Positions 1-7,577 are shown, numbered from the stretch's first letter. The stretch is DNA of 8,686 bases from Candidatus Sediminicultor secundus (GCA_002849045.2 NCRO01000471.1:1-8686); one strand, 5' to 3'. Program-made: numbers and translations. Notes: generated by a model from the sequence alone, not told the origin.

Positions 1-2
1 TT

Positions 3-473
3 CAGAAGACCGTAAAATTGATCCCGGCTCACAGTTTTAAAACTCTAATAGTTTTTTTAAAAGAACTGCCTATGGGAGAATCTATCGGTTATGGTCGAAC
101 TTATACTACCAATCAAAGAAGGACAAAAGTTGATTCTTTGCCATTAGGGTATGCTGATGGTTACAATCGACTTCTTTCTAATCAAGTAGAGGTTTTGGTA
201 AGAGGAAGACGTTTCCCTATAATCGGGCGGATATGTATGGATCAAACCATGATAGATGTTACCAATCTTCCTCAAGTGGAAATAGGTGACGAAGTGGTAC
301 TTTGGGGAAGGCAAGGAGAAGAAGAAATAACCGTAGAAGAAATAGCAGAAAAAATTGGAACTATTAATTACGAAATTGTCCATATGCCTGACAAAAAACG
401 AGTTCCTAAGTTATTTATTAAAGAAGGAAAACCTTACAAAATTAAGAGCATGTTAAGGGAAAAATTATTATAG
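3..473 (+). CDS. alr: Alanine racemase, C-terminal part (5' end outside window)
   Basis: Pyridoxal-phosphate enzyme that interconverts L- and D-alanine, supplying D-Ala for peptidoglycan; cytoplasmic. Only the C-terminal ~156 codons are here. The reading frame is open to the left edge, and the codons before the TTG at 18 (QKTVK) continue into LIPAHSFKT, which matches the usual Alr segment before the C-terminal beta-domain, so that TTG is internal and not a start. Family signatures seen: SIGYGRTY, LGYADGYNR (its GYADG tyrosine is the catalytic base of the family), GRICMDQTMIDV (substrate-binding loop with CMDQ Met) and a closing KRVPKLF. The C-terminus is about 20 residues longer than the usual end at the KRVPR motif (KEGKPYKIKSML and so on). 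It ends with TAG at 471-473. A 384-bp gap separates it from the next gene, so it is probably not in the tsa operon. Confidence 0.95.
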   Translation, partial: QKTVKLIPAHSFKTLIVFLKELPMGESIGYGRTYTTNQRRTKVDSLPLGYADGYNRLLSNQVEVLVRGRRFPIIGRICMDQTMIDVTNLPQVEIGDEVVLWGRQGEEEITVEEIAEKIGTINYEIVHMPDKKRVPKLFIKEGKPYKIKSMLREKLL

Positions 474-476
474 CGT

Positions 477-539
477 ATAGCAAGAAAGCGAAAAACGAAA
501 AGCGCAAAACGTAAAACCATAGCTCAAAACTCAAAATTA
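477..539. repeat. Degenerate A-rich heptanucleotide repeat, block 1
   Basis: Reading in steps of seven from 477 gives about nine successive units that resemble each other, for example gaaagcg at 484, aaaaacg at 491, aaaagcg at 498, caaaacg at 505, taaaacc at 512 and aaaactc at 526. The common pattern is A-rich at positions 1-5, then C, then G/C/T. It begins immediately after the alr stop codon, and the 7 bases at 470-476, which include that stop, fit the same phase. No single unit is copied perfectly in tandem, so this is not a simple microsatellite. The function is unknown. Confidence 0.65.
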
Positions 540-597
540 GAGTAAAAAAAATACCAGAAGCTTAATTTATATTACGTATTGTTTGTGTGAAGAGGAA

Positions 598-730
598 GAA
601 GGAATCAGAAGTTAGGAACCAAATTCGTATCTTGTATCTCGTGAATCGTATCTCGTAAAGAATTCAGTAGTTAGGAGCCAGAATTTAGAATGAAAAGGGT
701 AGACTCTACGAAAGCAGAAAGCGGGAATCT
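598..730. repeat. Degenerate heptanucleotide mosaic, block 2
   Basis: A run in one 7-nt phase. It holds two sub-families. The cgtatct family has exact units at 626 and 647, tgtatct at 633, and relatives cgtgaat at 640 and cgtaaag at 654. The second family ends in -ag: aattcag at 661, tagttag at 668, gagccag at 675, aatttag at 682. The units gaaagca at 710 and gaaagcg at 717 continue in phase, and gaaagcg also occurs in block 1 at 484. The mosaic of short families held in one phase is unusual. No reading frame is preserved, since 7 is not a multiple of 3. Confidence 0.6.
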
Positions 731-744
731 ATAAAAAAATAAAG

Positions 745-783
745 CGTTATTACAAGGAGTGCAATGTCGAAGCAATCTTGTCT
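745..783. repeat. Probable copy of a dispersed intergenic repeat (CATTGCGAGGAG...CGAAGCAATCTC type)
   Basis: The stretch contains the words attacaaggag, tgcaatg and cgaagcaatcttgtc in that order. From memory this resembles the intergenic repeat of the form CATTGCGAGGAG(N)CGACGAAGCAATCTC that recurs in many environmental bacterial genomes; here cattgcgaggag is changed to attacaaggag. The resemblance is recalled, not searched. A degraded copy is the likeliest reading. Its mode of spread and function are not known to me. Confidence 0.45.
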
Positions 784-832
784 AAAAACGAAAAACTATA
801 AACTAAAAACCATATACTAACGACTAATTTAA
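784..832. repeat. Degenerate A-rich heptanucleotide repeat, block 3
   Basis: Seven units in phase: aaaaacg at 784 (identical to the unit at 491), aaaaact at 791, ataaact at 798, aaaaacc at 805, atatact at 812, aacgact at 819 and a degraded aatttaa at 826. The C at position 6 is kept in the first six units. This is the same family as block 1 but about 300 bp away. Confidence 0.65.
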
Positions 833-857
833 TTGGTCAGTTGGAGAATAGTTTAAA

Positions 858-1334
858 ATGAATTTAACTATTATTACTAAAAGTCCTGAAGAAACGAAGA
901 ATTTGGGGAAAGAGGTAAGCAAATTAACTAAACCCGGAGATTTATTAGCTTTCTACGGTGAACTGGGTGTGGGTAAAACCTGTTTTATTCAAGGAATATC
1001 TCAGGGGTTAAAGGTAAAAGATTATGTCACCAGCCCTTCTTTTACTATTATAAATGAATATCAAGGTAAAATTCCTATCTATCATTTTGACTTATTTCGA
1101 CTTGATAATGCGGAAGAAATTTTAGAATTGGGTTACAAGGAATATTTTTATGGAGAAGGTTTGACAGTTATTGAGTGGGCTGAGAAGATTGAACAGCTTT
1201 TGCCCAAAGAACATCTAGAGATTGAAATCAAATTTAAAGATCGCTATCAAAGAACAATTTCTTTTATTCCTCAAGGGGATAGATTCAATAAGTTTTTAGA
1301 GGAGCTAAACAGAATTGAAAATTTTAGGGATTGA
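858..1334 (+). CDS. tsaE: tRNA threonylcarbamoyladenosine biosynthesis ATPase TsaE
   Basis: P-loop ATPase that works with TsaB and TsaD in forming N6-threonylcarbamoyladenosine (t6A) at position 37 of ANN-decoding tRNAs; cytoplasmic. The 158-residue length is typical. Walker A is GELGVGKT at residues 34-41. The family segment SPSFTIINEY (59-68) and YHFDLFRL (75-82) follow, and the diagnostic LTVIEWAEKI (102-111, conserved Trp 107) is present. Start ATG is preceded by TGGAG with 11-nt spacing, and the protein begins at the usual point relative to the P-loop. It is the first gene of the tsaE-tsaB-rimI-tsaD cluster and its last 20 bases overlap tsaB, suggesting translational coupling. Confidence 0.95.
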   Translation: MNLTIITKSPEETKNLGKEVSKLTKPGDLLAFYGELGVGKTCFIQGISQGLKVKDYVTSPSFTIINEYQGKIPIYHFDLFRLDNAEEILELGYKEYFYGEGLTVIEWAEKIEQLLPKEHLEIEIKFKDRYQRTISFIPQGDRFNKFLEELNRIENFRD

Positions 1335-2016
1335 CACTTCTACTAAATTTTGTAATTTAAGTTTAATTGAAGATAAGGATATTCTTATAGAGTATACTAT
1401 TAATGGTTTAAAGAAGAAACACTCTTCCATTTTAGTACCTGCTATAAAAGACTTATTAAAAACGATAGATTTAAAAATGGAAGAAATTGATGGTATTGCT
1501 GTTTCTACGGGTCCAGGTTCTTTTACCGGACTTCGCATTGGCTTAAGTGTAGCAAAGGGGCTATGTTACGCTCGTTCATTGCCTTTATTAGGAATTCCTA
1601 CCTTAGATGCTATGGCATTCTCTTTAAGAGAAATTCCCTATTTAATATGTCCCGTTTTAGAATCTAAGAAAGATGAAATATATGATGTGGTATTTCGGGG
1701 AGGAGATAGCTTACATAGGGTTATGGATTATAAATGTGAAGATATTAAAAGTCTGCTTGCCCGGCTCTTTCTCTTAAAAGAAAAGATAATTTTCTTAGGG
1801 GATGGAATAAAAAAATATCAGGATAATATTAAAGAAAAAATAGGTAAGGATGCTTTATTTATCGATTCCCAATTAAATTTACCAGTATCTTCAAATATTG
1901 CCTTTTTAGGTTTAAAAAAACTTAAAGAAGGAGAAGAAGACGATATTTCTACGCTTTCTCCTTTTTATCTGAGGAAATCTGCGGCTGAAATTATTTGGGA
2001 GAAAAAATATAAGTGA
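1315..2016 (+). CDS. tsaB: t6A biosynthesis protein TsaB (TsaD-binding partner)
   Basis: Non-catalytic ASKHA-fold paralogue of TsaD that dimerises with it and is needed for bacterial t6A synthesis. 233 residues, normal length. The N-terminal phosphate-1-like motif is ILGIDTST (3-10). The family hallmark VSTGPGSFTGLRIGLSVAKGL is at 63-83, and the LESKKDEIY stretch (115-123) sits where most TsaB have DARRxEVY. The start is TTG: it places the conserved KILGIDTST at the N-terminus exactly as in homologues, and GGAG at 1301-1304 lies 10 nt upstream. The start is inside tsaE (20-nt overlap). The C-terminal half is more divergent than the N-terminal half, as is usual for the family. Confidence 0.94.
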   Translation: MKILGIDTSTKFCNLSLIEDKDILIEYTINGLKKKHSSILVPAIKDLLKTIDLKMEEIDGIAVSTGPGSFTGLRIGLSVAKGLCYARSLPLLGIPTLDAMAFSLREIPYLICPVLESKKDEIYDVVFRGGDSLHRVMDYKCEDIKSLLARLFLLKEKIIFLGDGIKKYQDNIKEKIGKDALFIDSQLNLPVSSNIAFLGLKKLKEGEEDDISTLSPFYLRKSAAEIIWEKKYK

Positions 2017-2022
2017 TTAACC

Positions 2023-2484
2023 ATGATTGACAGAAGTTTTAGCGGAATAGTTATCAGACCTATGGGAATAGATGATTTAAAAAAAGTATTGGAGATTGAA
2101 AAACAATCTTTTCCCGTCCCCTGGACCTATGACCTATTTTTTAGCGAATTAACTCGAAATGTATACGCTAGATATTTCGTATTAGAGAAAGATAATGAAG
2201 TAGAAGGTTATCTTGGTTTTTGGGACAAAGGAAGTAGTTTCCATATTACCAATATTGCTATTGCCGAAAAATCGCGTAAAAAAGGTTATGGAGAAATATT
2301 TTTAAAGTTTATTGAGAAAATAGCCACTACCCATAGTATTAAGAAGATATCTTTAGAGGTAAGAAAATCGAATTGTATTGCCCAGGACATGTATAGAAAA
2401 TATGGATATAAAGTGATACGGATTTTGAGAAATTATTATCAAGAAGAAAAAGAAGATGCCTTGGTTATGGAAAAGAAATTATGA
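2023..2484 (+). CDS. rimI: [Ribosomal protein bS18]-alanine N-acetyltransferase RimI
   Basis: GNAT-family acetyltransferase; the RimI group transfers acetyl from acetyl-CoA to the N-terminal amine of ribosomal protein bS18, though exact substrates outside E. coli are not proven. 153 residues, a typical length. The acetyl-CoA binding loop (R/Q)xxGxG is RKKGYG at 85-90, preceded by the beta4 strand ITNIAIAEKS (75-84). LEVRKSNCIAQDMYRKYGY (111-129) holds the conserved Glu, Asn and Tyr, and the end YYQEEKEDALVMEKKL (139-153) is the RimI-type tail (YYxxxxEDALxM). It starts 6 nt after the tsaB stop with no good Shine-Dalgarno at normal spacing (GGGAG around 1998-2002 is ~20 nt away), so translation probably depends on coupling to tsaB. 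Confidence 0.92.
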   Translation: MIDRSFSGIVIRPMGIDDLKKVLEIEKQSFPVPWTYDLFFSELTRNVYARYFVLEKDNEVEGYLGFWDKGSSFHITNIAIAEKSRKKGYGEIFLKFIEKIATTHSIKKISLEVRKSNCIAQDMYRKYGYKVIRILRNYYQEEKEDALVMEKKL

Positions 2485-2500
2485 AAAGGAAAGCTAAAAA

Positions 2501-3523
2501 ATGTCAGATTTAATAATGGGAATCGAAACTTCTTGTGACGAAACAGCGGCTGCTATTGTAGAAGATGGGAAAAAAATTATTTCGAATGTAGTGGCTTCCC
2601 AGATTAACATTCATCAAAAATATGGAGGAGTAGTTCCTGAAATAGCCTCACGTAAACATATGGAGTACATTATTCCAGTAATTGATAAAGCTTTAGACGA
2701 ATCAGGGAAAAAGATTACTGATTTATCAGCAATAGCAGTAACTTACGGCCCAGGCTTAATAGGTTCACTCTTGGTAGGATTATCTGTCGCAAAAGGCATA
2801 GCTTATGCCCAAAATATACCTCTTATCGGAATAAATCACCTTGAGGCTCACATTTATGCAAATTTTTTAGAACATAATGAGATAAAACCTCCTTTTGTTT
2901 GTTTAATTGTTTCTGGTGGGCATACATCTTTGGTGTATGTAAAATATTTTGGAGAATATAAATTATTGGGCCAAACCAAAGATGACGCAGCAGGAGAGGT
3001 TTTTGATAAAATAGCTAAGGTTTTAGACTTAGGTTACCCCGGTGGACCGATTACTGAAAAATTAGCTAAAGAAGGAAATGCTTCCTCAATTAAATTCCCT
3101 CGCCCCCTTATAAATGATAAAAGTTATGATTTTAGTTTTAGTGGTCTTAAAACTGCAGTTATTTACTATATAAAAGAATTGAAAAAAGAGAATAAAAATA
3201 TACCTGTTAGAGATATATTAGCTTCTTTTCAACAAGCAGCAATTGATGTCTTGGTAGAAAAGACTATAAAAGCAGCTTTAAAGTTTAAAACTAAACAGAT
3301 TATATTGGCTGGTGGAGTTGCTGCCAATGATTCTCTTAGAAGAGAGGTCAAGGAAAAAGCAAATTTATTAAATATAAAGGTTTTTTGCCCTTCAATTTCT
3401 CTGTGTACTGATAATGCAGCCATGGTAGCTTCAGTAGGATATTATAAATTTAAAGAAAACAAAAAATCATCTTTAAATTTGGATGCGGTTTCACGGTTAC
3501 CATTAGTAAGAAATAATTATTAA
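2501..3523 (+). CDS. tsaD: tRNA N6-adenosine threonylcarbamoyltransferase TsaD
   Basis: Catalytic subunit that transfers the threonylcarbamoyl group from threonylcarbamoyl-AMP (made by TsaC/Sua5, not in this window) to A37 of tRNA. 340 residues, full length. Motifs in order: MGIETSCDETAAAIV (6-20), EIASRKHMEYIIP (47-59), NHLEAH (112-117) with the two metal-binding His 113 and 117, LIVSGGHTSLV (135-145), DDAAGEVFDKIAKVL (161-175), GYPGGP (178-183), FSFSGLKTAV (211-220), LAGGVAANDSLR (269-280) and CTDNAAMVA (302-310), whose Asp304 is the expected third metal ligand. All catalytic features are intact. AAGGA at 2486-2490 lies 10 nt before the ATG. It starts 16 nt after rimI, completing the four-gene operon. 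No clear terminator follows it. Confidence 0.97.
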   Translation: MSDLIMGIETSCDETAAAIVEDGKKIISNVVASQINIHQKYGGVVPEIASRKHMEYIIPVIDKALDESGKKITDLSAIAVTYGPGLIGSLLVGLSVAKGIAYAQNIPLIGINHLEAHIYANFLEHNEIKPPFVCLIVSGGHTSLVYVKYFGEYKLLGQTKDDAAGEVFDKIAKVLDLGYPGGPITEKLAKEGNASSIKFPRPLINDKSYDFSFSGLKTAVIYYIKELKKENKNIPVRDILASFQQAAIDVLVEKTIKAALKFKTKQIILAGGVAANDSLRREVKEKANLLNIKVFCPSISLCTDNAAMVASVGYYKFKENKKSSLNLDAVSRLPLVRNNY

Positions 3524-3642
3524 ATGGAAGAAATAAGTGAATAATAACTTATCATTATAGAATATTGCGATAAATAGCCGAATATGACCAATTACGAGGT
3601 TTGCTTTTCCAAAGAAGTTTATATACTATATATAAGGTATTT
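3524..3642 (+). promoter_or_regulatory. groESL upstream region with probable vegetative promoter
   Basis: AT-rich spacer after tsaD. A SigA-like promoter is likely at about 3601-3629, just before the CIRCE: TTGCTT at 3601-3606, then either TACTAT at 3624-3629 (17-nt spacing, 4/6 to consensus) or TATACT at 3622-3627 (5/6 but only 15-nt spacing). The exact register cannot be chosen by eye. Start of transcription would then fall at about 3634-3640, placing CIRCE at the very 5' end of the mRNA, the common arrangement. A 6-bp AU-rich inverted repeat at 3533-3552 lacks a T tract and is not called as a terminator. Confidence 0.5.
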
Positions 3643-3669
3643 TTAGCACTCTTACTATGAGAGTGCTAA
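3643..3669. promoter_or_regulatory. CIRCE operator (HrcA binding site)
   Basis: Perfect consensus inverted repeat: TTAGCACTC at 3643-3651, a 9-nt spacer, then GAGTGCTAA at 3661-3669. CIRCE is the operator of the heat-shock repressor HrcA, which needs GroE for activity, giving feedback control of groESL. The site lies 37 nt before the groES start codon. No second copy is present before groEL, so one CIRCE serves both genes. hrcA itself is not in the window. Confidence 0.98.
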
Positions 3670-3689
3670 TTAATTTAAAAAATATTATT

Positions 3690-3697
3690 AAAGGAGG
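3690..3697 (+). promoter_or_regulatory. Strong Shine-Dalgarno of groES
   Basis: AAAGGAGG followed by a 9-nt spacer to the groES ATG at 3707; near-ideal complementarity to the 16S rRNA tail, as expected for a highly expressed chaperonin gene. Confidence 0.9.
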
Positions 3698-3706
3698 TTA
3701 CTAAGT

Positions 3707-4009
3707 ATGAAAGTTAAGGAATTAAAACCATTAGGAGACCGGGTACTAATAAAACCTGTATTCGAAGAAGAGAAGAGTAAAGGAGGAATTCTTCTTCCTG
3801 ATACCGTTTCCAAGGAAAAACCTCAGGTAGGAGAAATATTGGCAGTTGGACCCGGCAGCACTAACAAAGAAGGGAAAATAATTCCTATGACTGTTAAAAA
3901 AGGAGATAAAGTAGTTTATGCAAAATATTCTGGAACAGATATCAAAGGCGATGATGATAAAGATTATCTCCTTCTAAGTGAAAAAGATATATTAGCAACT
4001 ATAAAATGA
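3707..4009 (+). CDS. groES: Co-chaperonin GroES (Hsp10)
   Basis: Heptameric lid of the GroEL folding chamber, cytoplasmic. 100 residues, slightly longer than the 94-97 usual. N-terminal [12 protein letters not shown] (6-17) is the family signature. The mobile loop that binds GroEL spans about 18-36 ([19 protein letters not shown]) with hydrophobic anchor ILL at 28-30. [10 protein letters not shown] (41-50) and [17 protein letters not shown] (64-80) are also typical. The segment [10 protein letters not shown] (81-90) replaces the more common DGEEYLIL and accounts for part of the extra length. First gene of the CIRCE-controlled groESL operon. Confidence 0.98.
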   Translation: MKVKELKPLGDRVLIKPVFEEEKSKGGILLPDTVSKEKPQVGEILAVGPGSTNKEGKIIPMTVKKGDKVVYAKYSGTDIKGDDDKDYLLLSEKDILATIK

Positions 4010-4100
4010 TAAAATATAGATTTTAGGTAAAATTAATTTTAAAGAAATGTAGTTTTAATCTTAAAAGAAAAAAATATTAAATATAAATAGGTTAGATATA

Positions 4101-4108
4101 AAAGGAGG
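4101..4108 (+). promoter_or_regulatory. Strong Shine-Dalgarno of groEL
   Basis: AAAGGAGG with 8 nt to the ATG at 4117. The 107-nt groES-groEL spacer (4010-4116) is otherwise very AT-rich and shows neither a CIRCE nor a clear terminator, so groEL is most likely co-transcribed with groES. Confidence 0.88.
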
Positions 4109-4116
4109 ATAAATAA

Positions 4117-5751
<1,635 letters not shown>

Positions 5752-5778
5752 GCAAGTAAAACAAATTAACATTTACAA

Positions 5779-5823
5779 AAAAAGCCTCTATACCAGAAGA
5801 GATAAAAGGTATAGAGGCTTTTT
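5779..5823. terminator. Intrinsic terminator of groESL (possibly bidirectional)
   Basis: Long hairpin: arm 5779-5794 pairs with 5808-5823 over 16 bp (core AAGCCTCTATACC with GGTATAGAGGCTT), loop of 13 nt, ending in five T on the plus strand. The left flank is a run of seven A, so on the minus strand the same hairpin is followed by a T run and could also stop transcription from the symporter side. It begins 27 nt after the groEL stop. Confidence 0.93.
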
Positions 5824-5842
5824 ATATTCCTTCTTTAACTCT

Positions 5843-5898
5843 AAAAAAAATAGAGAAGAGTGACACTTAAAAAGAAAAGATTAAGGCATCACTCTTCT
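5843..5898 (-). terminator. Intrinsic terminator of the symporter gene
   Basis: On the minus strand, AGAAGAGTGA (5898-5889) pairs with TCACTCTTCT (5863-5854) over 10 bp. Inside, ttaag/cttaa (5881-5885 with 5866-5870) gives five more pairs after a small internal loop, with a 10-nt apical loop. Eight T follow on the minus strand (A run at 5843-5850). It starts 10 nt after the symporter stop codon. Together with the groESL terminator it insulates the convergent genes. Confidence 0.88.
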
Positions 5899-5907
5899 AC
5901 AAATGTT

Positions 5908-7266
5908 TTATCCTAGATTTTCTGGATTAGAGAAGTATTCTTTTACTTCTGTTGCTAATACACCACTTAAGAAAATTAGACCAATTAAGTTAGGAATAGC
6001 CATTGCTCCATTAAGAGTATCAGTAAGCAACCATACAAATGGGACTTTTACTACAGCGCCAGCGAAGGCTAAAATAACAAAGAGCCATGCATATGGTTTA
6101 ACTATGACAGGACCAAAGATAAAACGAGCACATTGTTGACCATAGTAACACCAGGTAATAAGAGTAGAATAACCGAATAGTAATGAACCGATAGCTACAA
6201 GAGGTCCACCTAATCTTCCTAAAACAGCAGTAAAAGCATGTGCTGTAAGAGCAGTACTGGTAAGACCAGTTTCTAAAGCCCCAGTCATAACAATAACAAG
6301 ACCGGTCATAGAACATATAATTAAAGTATCAATCATAACTTCGACCATACCCAAAGTGCCTTGGCGAGCTGGATGTTTAGTTTGAGATACAGCATGAGCT
6401 ATTGCAGCACTTCCTAAACCAGCTTCATTAGAAAATATTCCTCTTGCTACCCCATATCTCATTGCTTGAGCTACAGTAGCCCCGGCAAATCCTCCAAAAG
6501 CAGCCCTTCCGGTAAAGGCGGATCTAAATATTTCTCCAACTGCCCAGGGGAGTAGATTAATTTTAGAAATTATTATAATCAATGCTCCAATGATGTAAAA
6601 AATAGCCATGATGGGAACCAATTTTTCGGTTACTTCACCGATTCTTTTGATTCCTCCTACTACAACTATCCAGGCTAAAAAGGCCATTACAATACCTGTA
6701 ACTATGACTGGGATATTAAATACACTATTCATTACTAGAGCTTGAGAGTTAGTTTGGACCATATCTCCGATTCCAAAAGCACAAGTTGCACCGAAAAGGG
6801 CAAAAATCCAGCCCAGCCATTTTTGTCCTAAACCTTTTGAAATGAAATACATTGGTCCCCCCGCAAAAGCGCCATCTTTATCTTTTATCCTGTATTTTAC
6901 ACCCAAGGTAGCTTCACCTAGTTTAGTAGCCATTCCAACTACGGCTGTAATCCACATCCAGACTAATGCCCCAGGGCCTCCGGCAGCAACTGCAGTGGCC
7001 ACGCCAGCAATATTACCATTTCCTATTGTAGCTGCCAAGACAGAAGTTAAAGATTGAAATGGAGTGATTTCACCTTCCCCTCGTTGATCCAAATCTTTTT
7101 TTAAAAATCCTTTTAAAAGAAGTTTCCATCCGTAACCAGTTTTTGTAAATTGTTTTCCACCTATCCTAATGGTTAAAAATATTCCCGTACCAACCAACAT
7201 AATCATCATTGGGGGTCCCCAGACAAATGCATTAATTATATCTAAAAATTCCATTATAGCAGTCAT
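5908..7266 (-). CDS. Sodium:alanine/glycine symporter, AGCS family
   Basis: Integral inner-membrane Na+-coupled amino-acid importer of the alanine/glycine:cation symporter (AGCS, DagA/AlsT/GlyP-like) family. 452 residues, the usual length; about ten to eleven hydrophobic segments are visible, the first at ~14-34 and the last at ~420-437. Family motifs: FQSLTSVLAATIGNGNIAGVATAV (70-93), GGPGALVWMW (96-105), GGPMYFI (136-142), ARGIFSNEAGLGSAAIAHA (274-292) and FGYSTLITWCYYGQQ (364-378). An oddity is GNGN at 82-85, where the family usually has GTGN. The substrate cannot be fixed as alanine or glycine from sequence; the neighbouring gcvT favours glycine. The start ATG has AAGGAGGT 7 nt upstream (7273-7280), and translation from it gives the usual N-terminus. 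Confidence 0.95.
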   Translation of the reverse strand: MTAIMEFLDIINAFVWGPPMMIMLVGTGIFLTIRIGGKQFTKTGYGWKLLLKGFLKKDLDQRGEGEITPFQSLTSVLAATIGNGNIAGVATAVAAGGPGALVWMWITAVVGMATKLGEATLGVKYRIKDKDGAFAGGPMYFISKGLGQKWLGWIFALFGATCAFGIGDMVQTNSQALVMNSVFNIPVIVTGIVMAFLAWIVVVGGIKRIGEVTEKLVPIMAIFYIIGALIIIISKINLLPWAVGEIFRSAFTGRAAFGGFAGATVAQAMRYGVARGIFSNEAGLGSAAIAHAVSQTKHPARQGTLGMVEVMIDTLIICSMTGLVIVMTGALETGLTSTALTAHAFTAVLGRLGGPLVAIGSLLFGYSTLITWCYYGQQCARFIFGPVIVKPYAWLFVILAFAGAVVKVPFVWLLTDTLNGAMAIPNLIGLIFLSGVLATEVKEYFSNPENLG

Positions 7267-7390
7267 ATTAAAACCTCCTTGATTTTCAAAAATGTAATAT
7301 ATTTTAAAAATCTACAATTAAATTAACAACTTTGAGATAAAATAACTATTTTATTATGAAAGATTAGACAGGATGCTTATTGAATATATT

Positions 7391-7401
7391 ATCACCTCCT
7401 T
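7391..7401 (-). promoter_or_regulatory. Orphan perfect Shine-Dalgarno (AAGGAGGTGAT) in the symporter leader
   Basis: Minus-strand AAGGAGGTGAT is complementary over 11 nt to the canonical 3' end of 16S rRNA (ATCACCTCCTT). No ATG, GTG or TTG follows at normal spacing; the best placed triplets are ATA/ATT, and the ATA frame stops after seven codons. It overlaps a short palindrome (tccttaaagga, 7398-7408). It may be a standby ribosome site, a relic of a lost gene, or part of a regulatory leader. Confidence 0.4.
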
Positions 7402-7407
7402 AAAGGA

Positions 7408-7431
7408 TTAGTAGAATACCGTTTTTTTCAT
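7408..7431 (-). CDS. Possible 7-residue leader peptide MKKTVFY
   Basis: ATG at 7431-7429 with GAGGTGA at 7442-7436 in good spacing, followed by K K T V F Y and TAA. The orphan Shine-Dalgarno lies 6 nt after its stop. A short translated leader could affect expression of the symporter 165 nt further downstream, but a strong ribosome binding site plus start codon can also arise by chance. There is no run of Ala or Gly codons, so classical amino-acid attenuation by the transporter substrate is not supported. Confidence 0.25.
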   Translation of the reverse strand: MKKTVFY

Positions 7432-7577
7432 TTAATCACCTCACGATCTCTATAAATATTTTTGTGAGTATCATTTTAATATTTTAGTTTATATTAATTA
7501 TATACTATAATACTACAAAAAAAATTAAAATCCTTCTTTTTTGAGAAAAAAATTGCATTTAATTAAAGTATTTTTTT

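Larger units (their letters stand above)
474..857. other. Long non-coding gap between alr and tsaE, heptad-periodic
   Basis: No convincing coding frame, RNA gene or intrinsic terminator is visible. Most of the gap is instead built of degenerate 7-nt units in several compositional families (see the four repeat entries inside it). Only about 541-597, 731-744 and 833-857 lack an evident heptad pattern. The last stretch carries the tsaE ribosome binding site, TGGAG at 842-846, 11 nt before the ATG. A promoter for the tsaE operon presumably lies here but I cannot point to a convincing -35/-10 pair. Confidence 0.8.
7267..7577 (-). other. AT-rich leader / intergenic region between gcvT and the symporter gene
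   Basis: 311 bp without a normal gene. Read on the minus strand (towards the symporter) it holds, in order: an AU-only hairpin just after gcvT (AAAAAAAT/ATTTTTTT arms at 7570-7577 and 7546-7553), too weak to call a terminator; a TATAAT hexamer at 7502-7497 as possible -10 without a convincing -35; a 5-bp inverted repeat CTCAC/GTGAG (7468-7464 with 7444-7440); a possible 7-codon peptide; an orphan full-length Shine-Dalgarno; and finally the symporter ribosome binding site at 7273-7280. I looked for glycine-riboswitch and T-box conserved segments and did not find them. Confidence 0.6.

Noticed and set aside
18..473. TTG at 18 as the start of a short 151-residue protein
   Set aside because: The frame is open to the left edge and the upstream codons continue the alanine racemase similarity, so this is an internal codon of a gene cut by the window.
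3533..3552. Inverted repeat ATAAGT/ACTTAT after tsaD as a terminator
   Set aside because: Only 6 AU-rich pairs and no T tract follows.
4010..4116. Separate promoter or second CIRCE for groEL
   Set aside because: No CIRCE half-site is present, and the region is too AT-rich for a by-eye -10/-35 call to mean anything; co-transcription with groES is simpler.
5903..6139. Plus-strand open frame opposite the symporter 3' end
   Set aside because: It lies entirely antisense to a strongly conserved membrane protein, has no ribosome binding site and resembles no known protein.
7546..7577. A-run/T-run hairpin after gcvT as a terminator
   Set aside because: The stem is purely A-T pairs with no GC content, and such pairing is expected by chance in a spacer this AT-rich.
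7267..7577. Glycine riboswitch or T-box in the symporter leader
   Set aside because: I searched by eye for the conserved core segments on the minus strand and did not see them. A covariance search is still needed to exclude a divergent one.
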